Assembly: GCA_043755815.1 (NCBI GenBank)
Contig: JAYUSF010000220.1
Coordinates: forward strand, 20,633 to 84,632
Direction: 5' to 3'
Length of the DNA: 64,000 nt
Origin: CAIWAH01 sp043755815
GTDB taxonomy: Bacteria > Verrucomicrobiota > Verrucomicrobiia > Limisphaerales > UBA9464
How positions within the stretch are numbered: position 1 is the first letter of the stretch; each line of letters begins with the position of its first letter. The translations under genes and the position numbers were made by a program. Below are positions 1 to 9,339 of the stretch, piece after piece. The notes under the pieces are model-generated. The model was not told the DNA's origin. It saw only the letters and a list, made by a program, of their open reading frames with translations, and made no database searches.

Positions 1-101
1 GCGTGCGGATTGCCCTGAAAATAGGCGCGCAGGCGCGGCGTGTGTTCGCCGATGAGCCCGCGCGTGAGGCCGACGACGTTGAGAACTGCGGTGCGTGTCA
101 C
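1..101 (-). CDS. N-terminus of an alkaline phosphatase-superfamily phosphodiesterase (partial)
   Basis: Only the first ~33 codons lie in the window; the gene runs off the left edge. From a GTG at 101 the minus strand reads M-T-R-T-A-V-L-N-V-V-G-L-T-R and then a GEHTPRL motif. That pattern (hydrophobic strand, VVGLT, then G-x-HTP) is typical of the start of type I phosphodiesterase/nucleotide pyrophosphatase proteins of the alkaline phosphatase superfamily, in which the Asp of the first metal site is often replaced. The gene would be divergent from the glutamine synthetase gene, with about 125 bp between the starts for both promoters. The family call rests on a short stretch and could be wrong; the existence of a reading frame here is more likely than its exact start. 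Confidence 0.45.
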   Translation of the reverse strand, partial: MTRTAVLNVVGLTRGLIGEHTPRLRAYFQGNPH

Positions 102-226
102 GGGCCGACATCGGAGAGCCAAAACTGTTCCGGGTAAAGCGGCTGGTTTGGGAAAGCGCGGCCGTCGATGGAGACTGCCCCGTTCTTGGGCTTCTCTCCC
201 GCGGGCCGGTTACCTAGCGTCGTCCC

Positions 227-1573
227 GTGAAACTTGCCCAGCTTCAGGCCGCGGTGAAGGCCGGCTCCATTGACACCGTCCTCGTCGCCATTCCCGATCC
301 CTTCGGCCGGCTCGTCGGCAAGCGGTTCCGCGCCGACTACTTCCTCGATTCCGTGGTGAAGTCCGGCACGCACGGCTGCAACTACCTCCTCACCGTCAAC
401 ATGGAGATGGACCCGCTCGACGGGTTCAAGGTTGCCAACTGGGACGCCGGCTTCGGCGATTTCGAGATGCGGCCCGACCTCGACACGATCCGCGTGCTGC
501 CGTGGCAGCCGGGCGCCGCGTTGGTGCTCTGCGACTTCCTCAAGCACGACGGTTCGCTGGTGGCCGAGGCGCCGCGGTCGGTGCTGCGCCGCCAGTTGGA
601 CCGCGTCGCGAAGCTGGGCATGACGTGCTTCTGCGCGAGCGAGCTGGAGTTTTACCTCTTCAACCAGACCTTCCACTCCGCCTTCACCGACGGTTACCGG
701 AACCTCCAGCCGTCGAGCGATTACCGCATCGATTACCACCTCATGCAGCCCACGCGCGACGAGCCGCTGATGCGCGCGCTGCGCAACCAGCTCACTGCCG
801 CCCGGGTGCCGGTCGAGAGCAGCAAGGGCGAGTGGAGCCGCGGCCAGCACGAGATCAACTTCACCTACGACCAGCCACTCCCGATGGCCGACATGCACGT
901 CCTCTTCAAGCAGGGCGTTAAGGAGATCACCGAGCAGCACGGCAAGGCCGTCACCTTCATGGCGAAGTATTCGCCGAGCGAGGCCGGCAACTCGTGCCAC
1001 ATCCACATGAGCCTGTGGAAGGGTGGCAAGAACGCCTTCTGGGATGCGAAGGCGCACGCCGGCTCGAAGCTGTTCCGGCAGTTTCTCGGCGGCCTGATGA
1101 AGTATTCGCCCGAGCTGTGCCTGTTCTACGGACCGACGATCAACAGCTATAAACGCTACCAGCCCGGTTCCTGGGCGCCCACGCGCATGGCCTGGGCGAC
1201 GGACAACCGCACGACCGGTTTCCGCGTCGTCGGTCACGGCAACGGCTACCGCCCCGAGAACCGCATGCCCGGCGCCGACGCGAATCCGTATCTCGCCTTT
1301 GCCGGCATGCTCGCGGCCGGCCTCGCGGGCATTGAAGAGAATCTCGACTGCGGCCCGGCCTACGAGGGCAACGCCTACCTCGATCCCCAGCTGACCCGCC
1401 TTCCGAGCTCCCTGCGCGACGCCACGGACCTGTTCGAGCAATCCGCACTCGCGAAGTCCGCGTTCGGCGCGGAAGTGGTCGAGTTCTACGCCCACCATGC
1501 GCGGCTGGAACACCAGGCCTTCGGTGACGCCGTGACCGACTGGGAGAAGCAGCGGTATTTCGAGCGGATTTGA
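227..1573 (+). CDS. Glutamine synthetase family protein (GlnA/PuuA-like gamma-glutamyl ligase)
   Basis: A cytosolic ATP-dependent ligase that joins an amine (ammonia or a polyamine) to the gamma-carboxyl of glutamate. The 448 residues are the usual length for this family. Seen in order: the metal/glutamate motif ASELEFYLF at ~137-145; GEWSRGQHEINF at ~200; the ATP-site block KYSPSEAGNSCHIHMSLW at ~246; the glutamate-binding block NSYKRYQPGSWAP followed by TDNRTTGFRVV at ~305-337; and ENRMPGADANPYLAFA at ~345. The split catalytic core without the adenylylation-loop Tyr motif of GlnA-I, together with the SYKR..PGSWAP block, resembles gamma-glutamylputrescine synthetase-like members, so the substrate is left open. 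The start is a GTG at 227. The last 48 bases of the gene, including the stop, plus one following base are repeated exactly at 5747-5795. Confidence 0.9.
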   Translation: MKLAQLQAAVKAGSIDTVLVAIPDPFGRLVGKRFRADYFLDSVVKSGTHGCNYLLTVNMEMDPLDGFKVANWDAGFGDFEMRPDLDTIRVLPWQPGAALVLCDFLKHDGSLVAEAPRSVLRRQLDRVAKLGMTCFCASELEFYLFNQTFHSAFTDGYRNLQPSSDYRIDYHLMQPTRDEPLMRALRNQLTAARVPVESSKGEWSRGQHEINFTYDQPLPMADMHVLFKQGVKEITEQHGKAVTFMAKYSPSEAGNSCHIHMSLWKGGKNAFWDAKAHAGSKLFRQFLGGLMKYSPELCLFYGPTINSYKRYQPGSWAPTRMAWATDNRTTGFRVVGHGNGYRPENRMPGADANPYLAFAGMLAAGLAGIEENLDCGPAYEGNAYLDPQLTRLPSSLRDATDLFEQSALAKSAFGAEVVEFYAHHARLEHQAFGDAVTDWEKQRYFERI

Positions 1574-1574
1574 A
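1526..1574. repeat. 49-bp direct repeat, left copy (3' end of the glutamine synthetase gene)
   Basis: A perfect 49-bp match to 5747-5795. It begins with gacgccgtgaccgactggga and ends one base past the stop codon. Sequence differs immediately on both sides of each copy. The two copies bracket the beta-helix pseudogene and a palindromic element, like attL/attR or a target duplication of an element inserted into the 3' end of the gene. Confidence 0.95.
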
Positions 1575-1576
1575 AC

Positions 1577-1743
1577 GTAGGGCAAGCTGCCAGCCTGCCC
1601 GGCAGAATCTTCGATAGCTCTGCAAGCGTCTCCGGCAGCGGAGCGCCGAGCATCGCTCGGCTCGGATTGGCCGCTGGTCGTCCTGGCCGAGCAATGCTCG
1701 GCGCTCCGGCAAACACGAGGGACAGGCTGGCAGCCTGTCCTAC
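1577..1743. repeat. 167-bp nested palindromic element (REP/MITE-like)
   Basis: This accounts for about half of the gap between the glutamine synthetase stop and the pseudogene end; nothing else coding is visible there. The outer arms are 1577-1600 (gtagggcaagctgccagcct..) and the nearly complementary 1721-1743 (..ggctggcagcctgtcctac). The inner arms are 1638-1653 and 1694-1709 (gagcgccgagcat / atgctcggcgctc). The outer-arm sequence recurs as a hairpin at 14899-14919, so it is a dispersed family. It could act as an RNA hairpin terminator for the upstream gene. Confidence 0.8.
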
Positions 1744-1934
1744 TCGGTGGCCCGACTGCACGGCGGTGTAGCTGGCGTCGAGGGCGGGACGTGCGTCCAG
1801 CAGGTCGTATCATTGAGCCGGATGTTCAAATCGGGACCGAAGCCGAGCTTTGCCGGGCGATCCGGTAGCGGCTCAACTTCAGCAAGACGGCCCTTGCTCG
1901 GCATGATGGTCGGGGGTTCCAACCCGTTGGTCTG

Positions 1935-4900
1935 CTATTTCGGTGGCGTAAACAGGCGAAAGAATCGGCGAACCGGGCTGTCCGGTTCGTCGGAACCTTC
2001 AATGTGAGGGCTGGTGGCATCGAAGAGGTCTTTGTAAGGGCCTTCAGGCTTCTCAGCGCGTTGCAGCACCACCTTCGGCTTATTCCAGAAAATGAGAGTG
2101 GGATGCCTGTCATCGAAAACGAAGGCTCCGAGACTGCCTTGTGACTCCGGCCCCTGCAGGAGGAAAGCATGGTCCTCGACCTCGCCATCCGGGGCCGACG
2201 CGGTGTTCAGGGCCTCCTTCGCGGTGCTGAAGCGGAAGCGCACATACAAGTGACCTCCGATCGGGACCTTCACCCCCGAAAGGCTGAAGCTGAACTGGTT
2301 CACGCCGGCATAGACGCCCGTGGCGCCCTCCCGTTGCGTGACGAAATCCGTGGTCAACATCTCGCTCGAAGCGCTGAAGCTCCCGTCACCGTTCTTATCC
2401 GCCATGACGGTCAGGAAACCCGCCGCCGAGGCATACACCGCGCCGCTGAGGACCCAGGTGGACGGATCCCGCGGATCCACCTGCGCGAGCCGCATCACCA
2501 CGCCATCTTCATCGGGTCCGTCCTTATCGCGGTTGTCGTCGACGGCGTAAGGGGAGGGCTGGCCATCCCCGTCCGCGTCCACCGTCAGCCCCAGATGGAT
2601 GCCCGGCTTGATGACGTGGGCCGGCCCGCCGCTGGCGGCCAGGGTCCGATAGGTGTCAGGGGCGTCGCCGTAGTCCAACGCGCCTTCCGCGGGTGGCGCC
2701 GCATGGACCGGCACGGGCGGGGAGAGCTCCGACGTGTTGCCGCTCGGGTCGGTGTATGTCAGCCGCACGGTGGTGCCGGGAGGAGGATTGTCCGGGGCAG
2801 GAAGATTGATCTCAAACTCACCGGTGGGGGTTCCCGTCACCTGAAAGACGCCCGTCGGCGTAAGCCGGACTAAGCCGCTAGCGAGCCGTTCTTGGGTGTA
2901 GATCTCGACCACTCCGACTTTGTCGGTCGCGAGACGGATCTGGCCGGTCACCTCGGTGCCCGTTGCCGTTGGCGTCGCCACGACGGTATCGGGGAAGGGG
3001 GTCCCACCGGGGCCGTTGGGATCGGTCGAATTCGGGCCGTCGCCGCCCACATCTATCGGGTTGGGACCCGTGAAGGTGTTGTTCTGGAGAGTGACGATTG
3101 GCTGAGCCTCTCCGGGTTCGTCGCGCACGACGATGTGCGCGGTCTGGTCGTAAGGGGAATTGCCTGTGAACGTGTTGCCCTTGACGAGGGTCACCGGAGT
3201 GCTGCCTTGGGATGTATTTCCGCCGCCTTCGATCAGAATGAAGGGTTTCGTCATCGGCAGGTCGTTTTCGCCGTCACTGCTGAACTCATCAAAAATGCTA
3301 TCGGAAATCTCCACGCCGGGGCTGCCCGTCAGCGTCATTGCGGGAGCGGTGGTGTTGAACTGCGAGTCGGTCACCACAAAGCCGGCCGAGTTTTGGGCGT
3401 CGATGGCCTGGCCGTTGCCGACTACAACCACCCCCCGGACCTCGTTGTCACGACCGTCTATATCGGCGATGGCGGCTACCGCTCTCCGGAGGTCGCTCTG
3501 AAACTCGCTATCCGCATCTAGGGATAAAAGCGCCCCGAGGACGAGGCTTTGGAAAGATGTTGCCCCCCCCTGAAACCGGAGAGCGTATCAGATGCGCCTT
3601 TCATGTGGATGCGGTGGTCACTGGGAGCCGGTTCGCCGCTCGGTTCCGCTTGTTGCTTGGCAATCAGTGGCCGCCGCAGGCTGTTTTCAGAGGGTCTCCT
3701 TGCGGCGAGCGCCTCTCCAACTGGCAGCGGATGTCCCACGGCATCCACTTCCCAACCCAGCAGACATTGCGTGATTTGATGCCCGCCACCCCCGCGGAGT
3801 TCGATGTCATCGCCGGGATTGTTGAGGAAAACCAGTCCCTGGACTAGGCAGTCCTGCGCCTCGATTCGCAGGCCATCGCTGCCCGCCGGCAGGTTCTTCC
3901 CGTCGAGGCGGATCAGCAGCGTGGGCTTGAACTCGTTCGTGGACGTGTTGGCCGCACTGCCCGGCTGGCTCAGTCCGTCAAGGATCACGGCCCGCTTGAT
4001 GACCGGCAGTTCGGTCGACGCCGCGATGGTATGGACGCCCGCTCCCGGAATATTGAACTCGATCCGCCGCGAAATCGCCGCTCCGGCGGCGTTCGCGTCC
4101 AGGATGGCCTGCCGCAACGAGCCCGGCCCGCTGTCGGCCGTGCTAGTGACCACGGCGACCAGCGGCGGACCCACCGGGAAAGTGACGGCGCGGCAGGCGC
4201 AGAACTCCGAGGTGTTGCCGGCGGCATCCGTGGCCGTGGCCGTGAAGAAGTTGCCGGGGGCGGCGACGGTCAACGTCAGCTCAAAGGTCGCGTTGCCAGA
4301 GGCATCCGTGGTCACGGAGGCGGTGCCGAGATACGTCTGACCTTCACCGTTGCCGGAAGGATCACATTCGTCGTTGCCGTAGAAATCGAGCGTGAAAGTT
4401 TGCGCGGCCACGCTGTTCAGGCTGCCCTGGAGCACGAGACCGGCAGCCGAGTTCGACGCGAGCGTCAGCACCGGAAAGTTCTGCCCGAGATTGGCCCCGG
4501 CATCGGCGTCGCCCGGGTCATTGGCGTTGATGCCGCTGCTGAAGCCCAGATCAATTCCGAGCGACAACGCGAACTGGTTGACCGGCCCGGGCGGCGACAC
4601 GTTGCCAAAGATCGAGTTGCCCCGGATGGAAACCTGCCGGCCGGTGACATTGAACACGCCGTCGCCCCGGTTGTGCGCGATGACGTTGGCGGCCCCGGGC
4701 TCAATCCCGCCCACCGTGACGCCGTAGGCATTCGAGACGAATGCCGCCGCCCAGATTACCCACGTCCGCGCTGCCCAGGAAGTCGGTGCCGATGCGGTTG
4801 CCCAGAATGCGAATCGCCAGGTTCTGCCCGGAGGCGCCGATGATGCGGAGGGTGGCGTTGGTCTGATTGCCGATGAACTGGTTGCCGGCTCCCGGCTCGG

Positions 4901-5588
4901 TCCCACCAATGGTCCCGCGCAGAGAATTGGTCAGCACCAAGGCCCCGCTGGCGCTGCCTTCGACCGGCGCGCCAGGCGTGCGGCGGATGCCGAAGAAATT
5001 TCCCTGAATGAGGAAGTCCGTTGCCTCGGTGGCCGAGATGCCGATGCCGCTGACGATCACGTTGCGCTGCCCGGCAGCCGTCCCACCGACGCGCGCGTTC
5101 ACCCCTCGCCGGGTGGTGATGCCGACGCCGTCACCGCGAAACTGGCAGCCCTCGATTACGGTGCCATTCCCGGCCATATTCACGCCCGCCAAGCCGCCGA
5201 CGAAGTCCACGCCGCGGATCACATTGGTTGCCCCGACGCAGACCAGGAAAAAGGGCGCGGTGCTGCCGGCCTCACCGATCTGGATGCGCCACTGCGCGTC
5301 CATGCCCGTCGCAAGCGTGTTGGGCGCGGAACCGGGCTGCGTGAAGCCGTCCAGCGTGACCTGGCCGTTCAGGGACGGCAGTTCCGACAGGGGGACGATC
5401 TGGTGAGGGCCGTCGCCCGGGATGTTGAACTGGATCACGTCCGCCCCCGCCGGCTGGCTGTCTTGCAGCGCCTGCCGCAGCGAGCCCGGGCCGGTGTCGT
5501 TGACGTTGGTGACGGTGAAGGTGGCGGCGTGGCTGAACAGGCTGAACCCGAGCAGACCAAGGGTCGCGACGTCGGATAAGCGTTTCAT
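1935..5588 (-). pseudogene. Secreted beta-helix/GEVED-domain protein gene with two frameshifts
   Basis: Three minus-strand reading frames join into one protein of about 1215 residues. It starts at ATG 5588 with MKRLSDVATLGLLGFSLFSHA, a clear signal peptide, and then a TFTVTNVNDTGPGSLRQA segment typical of CSLREA-type/right-handed beta-helix proteins. A second such unit (STADSGPGSLRQAILDANA) follows, with many G-N-x-I-x-G turns. The C-terminal third holds a DYGDAPDTY...GEVEDHAF block (GEVED domain) and ends in a ..VVLQRAEKPEGPY..FFRLF motif. Frame changes occur near 4735-4742 (GNLGGGI shifts to VSNAYGV with one extra base) and at the run of eight C's at 3563-3570, eight G's in the coding strand (SGFRGG shifts to ATSFQSL). 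The second is a homopolymer, so slippage, a sequencing error or phase variation are all possible. The whole gene lies between the two 49-bp repeats. Confidence 0.8.
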
Positions 5589-5746
5589 GGCGAATCAAAG
5601 ACTCGGCCAACGTCGGAACGGATTGGGGCCAACGGCCGACGCAACAAAGTGCTTTAGGCTGTGAGCAGGCGCTTCCCGCCGGTCCAAAGCGAGCCCAAAG
5701 GCGTCCGTAACAATCGTTAGGGGGCGCAGCTTTTCACCGCGGCAGC

Positions 5747-5795
5747 GACGCCGTGACCGACTGGGAGAAGCAGCGGTATTTCGAGCGGATTTGAA
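5747..5795. repeat. 49-bp direct repeat, right copy (glutamine synthetase 3' end remnant)
   Basis: Exact duplicate of 1526-1574, including the tga stop of the glutamine synthetase gene, now stranded 65 bp before the glgB start. It suggests that the glutamine synthetase gene and glgB were once adjacent and that the ~4.2 kb between the copies is an insertion. Confidence 0.95.
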
Positions 5796-5859
5796 GTGCG
5801 AGGGGGCGGGCCGTGCTTTTGCCATTCCGCTTTCCCCGGGTCGGGCGTTTACTCCCGCC

Positions 5860-8055
5860 ATGCTTCTCACCGACGCCGAGCTGCACTCGCTCACCGGGCT
5901 CGTTCATCAATCGCCCCACACGCTCCTCGGACTGCATCCGCTGGGCGATGGTTCCGGGCTGGTCGCGCGGGCGCAAATTCCCGACGCCGCCAAGGTTGAA
6001 CTGGTGCCGGTGCATGACGTTTCGAAGCCGAAGATCGCGCTGAAGCGGATCGGGGAGACGGCGGTGTTTGAAGGCACGACGAAGAAGGCCAGCGAGGTCT
6101 ACGCCTATGACCTCGTCATCACCTGGGGCGACGGCACCAAGACCCAGGGACGCGACCCGTTCTCCTTCTGGCCGACCGTCGGTGAAACCGACCTGCACCT
6201 CTTCGGCGAAGGCAATCACCGCAAGTTGGGCGACGTTCTTGGCGCGCAGTTGAAGACGCTCGACGGCGTTCCGGGCACCGGCTTCGCCGTCTGGGCACCC
6301 AACGCGCGGCGCGTTTCCGTCATCGGCAGCTTCAACGGTTGGGACGGCCGCCGCCATCCCATGCGCCTGCTCGGTTCGTCCGGCGTGTGGGAGATCTTCG
6401 TGCCCGGCGTCACGGAAGGCGCGCTCTACAAGTTCGAGATCCTCGACGCGCAGGGGAATCTGAAGGTGAACACCGACCCGTTTGGCGCGCTCTTCGAGCA
6501 GCCGCCCAAGCAGGCCGCCATCGTCTGGAACACCAAGAAGTTCCAGTGGAGCGACGCGGCGTGGCTGGAGCAGCGCACCAAGACCAACTCGCTTAAGGCG
6601 CCGATGAGCATCTACGAGGTCCATCTTGGCTCCTGGCGCCGGAAGTCCGGCTGGGAAGCCCTCGGCTACCGCGAACTCGCCGGACCGCTGGTGGACTACG
6701 TGCGGAAGCTCGGCTTCACTCATGTCGAATTCCTGCCGCTGGCCGAGCACGCCTACTACCCAAGCTGGGGCTATCAGGTCACCGGGTTCTACGCGCCCAC
6801 CAGCCGTTACGGCACCCCCGAGGATTTCCAGTTCCTGGTCAACGCCCTGCATGAGGCCGGCATCGGCGTGCTCGTGGACTGGGTGCCAGCGCACTTCCCG
6901 CGTGACACCTGGGCCCTCGCGCAGTTCGACGGCACCGCGCTCTTCGAGCACGCCGATCCGCGTCAGGGCGCGCATCAGGACTGGGGCACGCTCATCTTCA
7001 ACTACGGCCGCAACGAGGTCAGAAACTTCCTCGCCGCCAACGCGCTGCACTGGTGCGAACGCTTCCACATCGACGGCCTGCGCGTGGATGCCGTCGCCTC
7101 GATGCTCTACCTCGACTACTCGCGCAAGGAGGGCGAATGGATTCCCAACCAGTTCGGTGGCCGCGAGAATTTGGAGGCCATCGAGTTCCTCAAGCACTTC
7201 AACCACCTCATCGGCACTGAACATCCCGGCGTCGTCACGATCGCCGAGGAAAGCACGGCCTTCCCGATGGTCTCGCGCCCGCCTTGGCTCGGCGGGCTCG
7301 GCTTCAACCTCAAGTGGAACATGGGCTGGATGCATGACACGCTCGGCTACTTCGGCCGCGATCCGATCTACCGCCGGTTCCACCAGAACGACCTCACGTT
7401 CGCGATGCTCTATCAGGGCCACGAGAATTTTGTGCTGCCGCTCTCGCACGACGAGGTCGTCCACGGCAAGGGCTCGCTCCGCCAGCGCATGCCCGGCGAC
7501 GACTGGCAGGCCGCCGCGAACCTCCGCGCGCTACTGGGCTACCAGTGGCTCTTCCCCGGCAAGAAGCTCCTCTTCATGGGCCAGGAATTTGGCCAGTCCG
7601 CCGAATGGAATTCCGCCACGGAACTCGACTGGTGGCTCCTCGAAGCCGGCCCCTTCCACGCCGGTATCCAGAAGTGGATGGGCGACCTCAACGCCTTCTA
7701 CCAGGGCGAACCTGCCCTCTGGCGCGGCGACTATGAGCAGGATGGATTCTGGTGGGTGGACTGCGGTGATCACGCCAACAGCGTGCTGACCTTCATCCGC
7801 CACGACCGCGAGTCCGGCTCCCACGTCCTCGCCGTGCTGAATCTCACGCCCAATCTCCTGAGCGGCTACCGCATTGGCCTGCCCAAGCCCGGCTGCTGGC
7901 GCGAAGTGCTGAACAGCGATGCCGGCATCTACGCCGGCAGCAACCAGGGTAATCCGCTGGGCGTGACCGCCGAGGATTACGCGGTGCAGAACCAGCGTTA
8001 CTCCGCGATGTTCACGCTGCCGCCGCTGAGCGTGAGCGTGTTCAAGGCGGAGTGA
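5860..8055 (+). CDS. glgB: 1,4-alpha-glucan (glycogen) branching enzyme
   Basis: Cytosolic GH13 enzyme that cuts alpha-1,4 chains and re-attaches them as alpha-1,6 branches during glycogen synthesis. The 731 residues match the family. Seen: the N1 domain (HQSPHTLLGLHP); the CBM48 domain (FAVWAPNARRVSVIGSFNGWDGRRHPM); the start of the catalytic barrel (IYEVHLGSWRR, LAEHAYYPSWGYQVTGFYAPTSRYG); GLRVDAVASMLYLDYSR with nucleophile D410; TIAEEST with acid/base E463; and LPLSHDEVVHGKGSL with D531. The C-terminal beta domain ends in FTLPPLSVSVFKAE. I chose ATG 5860 (MLLTDAELHSL). An in-frame TTG at 5791 lies inside the duplicated glutamine synthetase tail and would add residues unlike the family. The last ~120 bp recur at 9937-10061. 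Confidence 0.97.
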   Translation: MLLTDAELHSLTGLVHQSPHTLLGLHPLGDGSGLVARAQIPDAAKVELVPVHDVSKPKIALKRIGETAVFEGTTKKASEVYAYDLVITWGDGTKTQGRDPFSFWPTVGETDLHLFGEGNHRKLGDVLGAQLKTLDGVPGTGFAVWAPNARRVSVIGSFNGWDGRRHPMRLLGSSGVWEIFVPGVTEGALYKFEILDAQGNLKVNTDPFGALFEQPPKQAAIVWNTKKFQWSDAAWLEQRTKTNSLKAPMSIYEVHLGSWRRKSGWEALGYRELAGPLVDYVRKLGFTHVEFLPLAEHAYYPSWGYQVTGFYAPTSRYGTPEDFQFLVNALHEAGIGVLVDWVPAHFPRDTWALAQFDGTALFEHADPRQGAHQDWGTLIFNYGRNEVRNFLAANALHWCERFHIDGLRVDAVASMLYLDYSRKEGEWIPNQFGGRENLEAIEFLKHFNHLIGTEHPGVVTIAEESTAFPMVSRPPWLGGLGFNLKWNMGWMHDTLGYFGRDPIYRRFHQNDLTFAMLYQGHENFVLPLSHDEVVHGKGSLRQRMPGDDWQAAANLRALLGYQWLFPGKKLLFMGQEFGQSAEWNSATELDWWLLEAGPFHAGIQKWMGDLNAFYQGEPALWRGDYEQDGFWWVDCGDHANSVLTFIRHDRESGSHVLAVLNLTPNLLSGYRIGLPKPGCWREVLNSDAGIYAGSNQGNPLGVTAEDYAVQNQRYSAMFTLPPLSVSVFKAE

Positions 8056-8056
8056 G
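7933..8056. repeat. glgB 3'-end direct repeat, original copy
   Basis: 124 bp covering the glgB C-terminus and stop. It matches 9937-10061 with only a handful of substitutions and one inserted base. Together they bracket the first toxin-antitoxin patch. Confidence 0.92.
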
Positions 8057-8098
8057 CCGGCAGTTTAGATCCACCAAGCACGGAGATCGCTCGCCACC

Positions 8099-8368
8099 AT
8101 GGATGCCCCGGAACTGTTATTGGCCTTTTTTGCAGTCATGGGCCTGCTTCTGGTGATCTTCGCCTCATCGGTTGCGAGGCTGCTTCGGTCGTTGTCGGCG
8201 ATCGCGTTCAAACAGCCCAGCCAGCAATGGCCTTTGGCGAAGGCGATGGTGGGTCTTGTGTTCGAGCCCCGGCGACTTCCCTTTGTCGTGAGGGCGCTCG
8301 GAGTTGCCTATGTGGCGACGGGGATGTTGCTTTTTTTTCTTATAAAGCTGCTACCTCGTCTTGGTTAA
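8099..8368 (+). CDS. Small two-helix membrane protein, unknown function
   Basis: The 89-residue product has two hydrophobic segments. Residues ~5-28 (LLLAFFAVMGLLLVIFAS) lead straight into a basic SVARLLRS stretch. Residues ~66-88 (VVRALGVAYVATGMLLFFLI) are followed by KLLPRLG. Between them is a short amphipathic loop with KQPSQQWPLAK. This arrangement suggests an inner-membrane hairpin protein. I do not recognise a family. It starts 43 bp after glgB in the same direction and could be read from the same transcript, but its neighbours are toxin-antitoxin debris, so it may be accessory cargo. Confidence 0.6.
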   Translation: MDAPELLLAFFAVMGLLLVIFASSVARLLRSLSAIAFKQPSQQWPLAKAMVGLVFEPRRLPFVVRALGVAYVATGMLLFFLIKLLPRLG

Positions 8369-8456
8369 GGGCGCGCACGGGATCCAGGTCCGCTCTCTGG
8401 CATTGCCGCGCAAACGCCCCCTTGACCGGTTGCCCAACTCGCAACAGAAGTGAGTT

Positions 8457-8681
8457 ATGCTGAATCTGGAAAATCTCCGGTCCCGGGTGCGCGGTGCCGG
8501 CTTCACTCCCTTCACTTTGCACCTGACCGATGGACGGGAGCTTCAGGTGCCGCATCCTGAGTTCATCGCAGTTAGCCGCAATATCGTTGTGGTGGTGACC
8601 GAGGACGGAGTGAGTTTCAGCATTGATCCTCTCCACATCGTCGCAATCTCCGACAGGTCGGCGGCGCCGACGGCTGGGTAA
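8457..8681 (+). CDS. Small conserved-looking hypothetical protein (74 aa)
   Basis: Soluble, no signal or membrane segment. The pattern is an N-terminal helix (LENLRSRVR), then PFTLHLTDGRELQVPHPEFIAV, a hydrophobic strand RNIVVVVTED and a closing strand SIDPLHIVAISD. I have seen this layout (R..PFxLxLxDGRxxxVxHPEF...) in small orphan proteins of Verrucomicrobia and Planctomycetes with no assigned function; a small beta-barrel fold is plausible. ATG 8457 is the first start. It sits alone, with 88 bp before and 85 bp after it, ahead of the PIN-type antitoxin gene. Confidence 0.6.
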   Translation: MLNLENLRSRVRGAGFTPFTLHLTDGRELQVPHPEFIAVSRNIVVVVTEDGVSFSIDPLHIVAISDRSAAPTAG

Positions 8682-8766
8682 GATCGTCGGCACATGTTTC
8701 TGCGTTGTAGTGAAGGCGGTCCGTTTGCCGGATTGAACCGACGGTTGAATACGACATACTTCCGCC

Positions 8767-9012
8767 ATGCGACTTGCTGAACTCTTGCCGGCTCTTCGCG
8801 AGCTGCCGCGACCGGAGAAGCTGCTCGCGGTGGAATTCCTGAACAACGAACTCGCCCGAGACGCTGAGCCTGGAGCGACTACAGTCCAGAGTGCCAAACC
8901 GGCTGCTTCCGGTGCGATCCATGCCGAAGTGCTGGCCCTTTCCGGCCTCGTCCCGGCCGGCATTGAAGCCCGGGAAAGCCACATGGAGCACCTGCTGGCC
9001 AAGCACCGGTGA
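8767..9012 (+). CDS. Antitoxin-like protein of a PIN-domain toxin-antitoxin pair
   Basis: The 81 residues have a helical N-terminus (LAELLPALRELPRPEKLLAVEFLNNELA), like small antitoxins and DUF2281-type proteins. The C-terminal tail is VLALSGLVPAGIEARESHMEHLLAKHR, the short acidic/helical arm that plugs a PIN nuclease active site in related pairs. The stop overlaps the GTG of the following PIN gene by four bases (gtga), the standard coupling of antitoxin and toxin. Because that toxin is cut off after about 20 codons, this antitoxin is probably an orphan. The name is inferred from gene order and tail pattern, not from a strict motif. Confidence 0.55.
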   Translation: MRLAELLPALRELPRPEKLLAVEFLNNELARDAEPGATTVQSAKPAASGAIHAEVLALSGLVPAGIEARESHMEHLLAKHR

Positions 9013-9075
9013 AAGTCCTGCTGGATCTCAACGTCCTGCTCGACGTGGTGCAGCAACGGGTGCTGGGAAGTGAAA
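9009..9075 (+). pseudogene. 5' fragment of a PIN-domain ribonuclease toxin gene
   Basis: From GTG 9009 the frame reads MKVLLDLNVLLDVVQQR, the first beta strand of a VapC-like PIN domain with its first catalytic Asp (LLDLNVLLD). After ~20 residues similarity ends and the frame drifts into the tail of the minus-strand gene that stops at 9094. The rest of the toxin (normally ~130 residues with further acidic residues) is missing, so it should be inactive. The break marks where the next cassette was joined. Confidence 0.6.
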
Positions 9076-9093
9076 TGTTCCGCGGGCAGCCGT

Positions 9094-9339
9094 TCAGAAC
9101 ATCTCTTCGCCAAAGGGAAGCTGGCTCGGAAGCAGGAACGTCTTCACCAGTTCACCCTCGCCGCAGACGGTCATTCCCGGAAACCGCTTGAACCAAGGCC
9201 CCGGCGGCACGGTTGGCTGAGTGTCCAGCCACGAGGCCAACTGCCCGAGCGCACTGGCCGGAATGCGGCGCTGCTCAATCCGATCCAGCAGGTGTCGCAA
9301 CACCGCGGGTGGCAGGTTCTGACGACGAACCGTGGGCAT
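9094..9339 (-). CDS. Small protein, second gene of a coupled toxin-antitoxin-like pair
   Basis: The 81-residue product contains RRQNLPPAVLRHLLDRIEQRR, ASALGQLASWLDTQPTVPPG, then WFKRFPGMTVCGEGELVKTFLLP. The pattern (NLP..ll.HLldR...rI......fa.WL...P.vP.G.WfkrF...tvcGeG.lvkTFL) looks conserved rather than random, but I cannot name a characterised family. Its ATG shares an A with the stop of the upstream gene (TGATG), so the two are translationally coupled. The small size, pairing and TA-rich surroundings suggest the toxin or a partner of a type II-like module. There is no experimental anchor for this. Confidence 0.55.
   Translation of the reverse strand: MPTVRRQNLPPAVLRHLLDRIEQRRIPASALGQLASWLDTQPTVPPGPWFKRFPGMTVCGEGELVKTFLLPSQLPFGEEMF

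Noticed and set aside
98..1813. Long open frame opposite the glutamine synthetase gene
   Set aside because: It mirrors the coding strand codon for codon, has no recognisable motif and runs through the palindromic element; it is a GC-rich shadow of the real gene.
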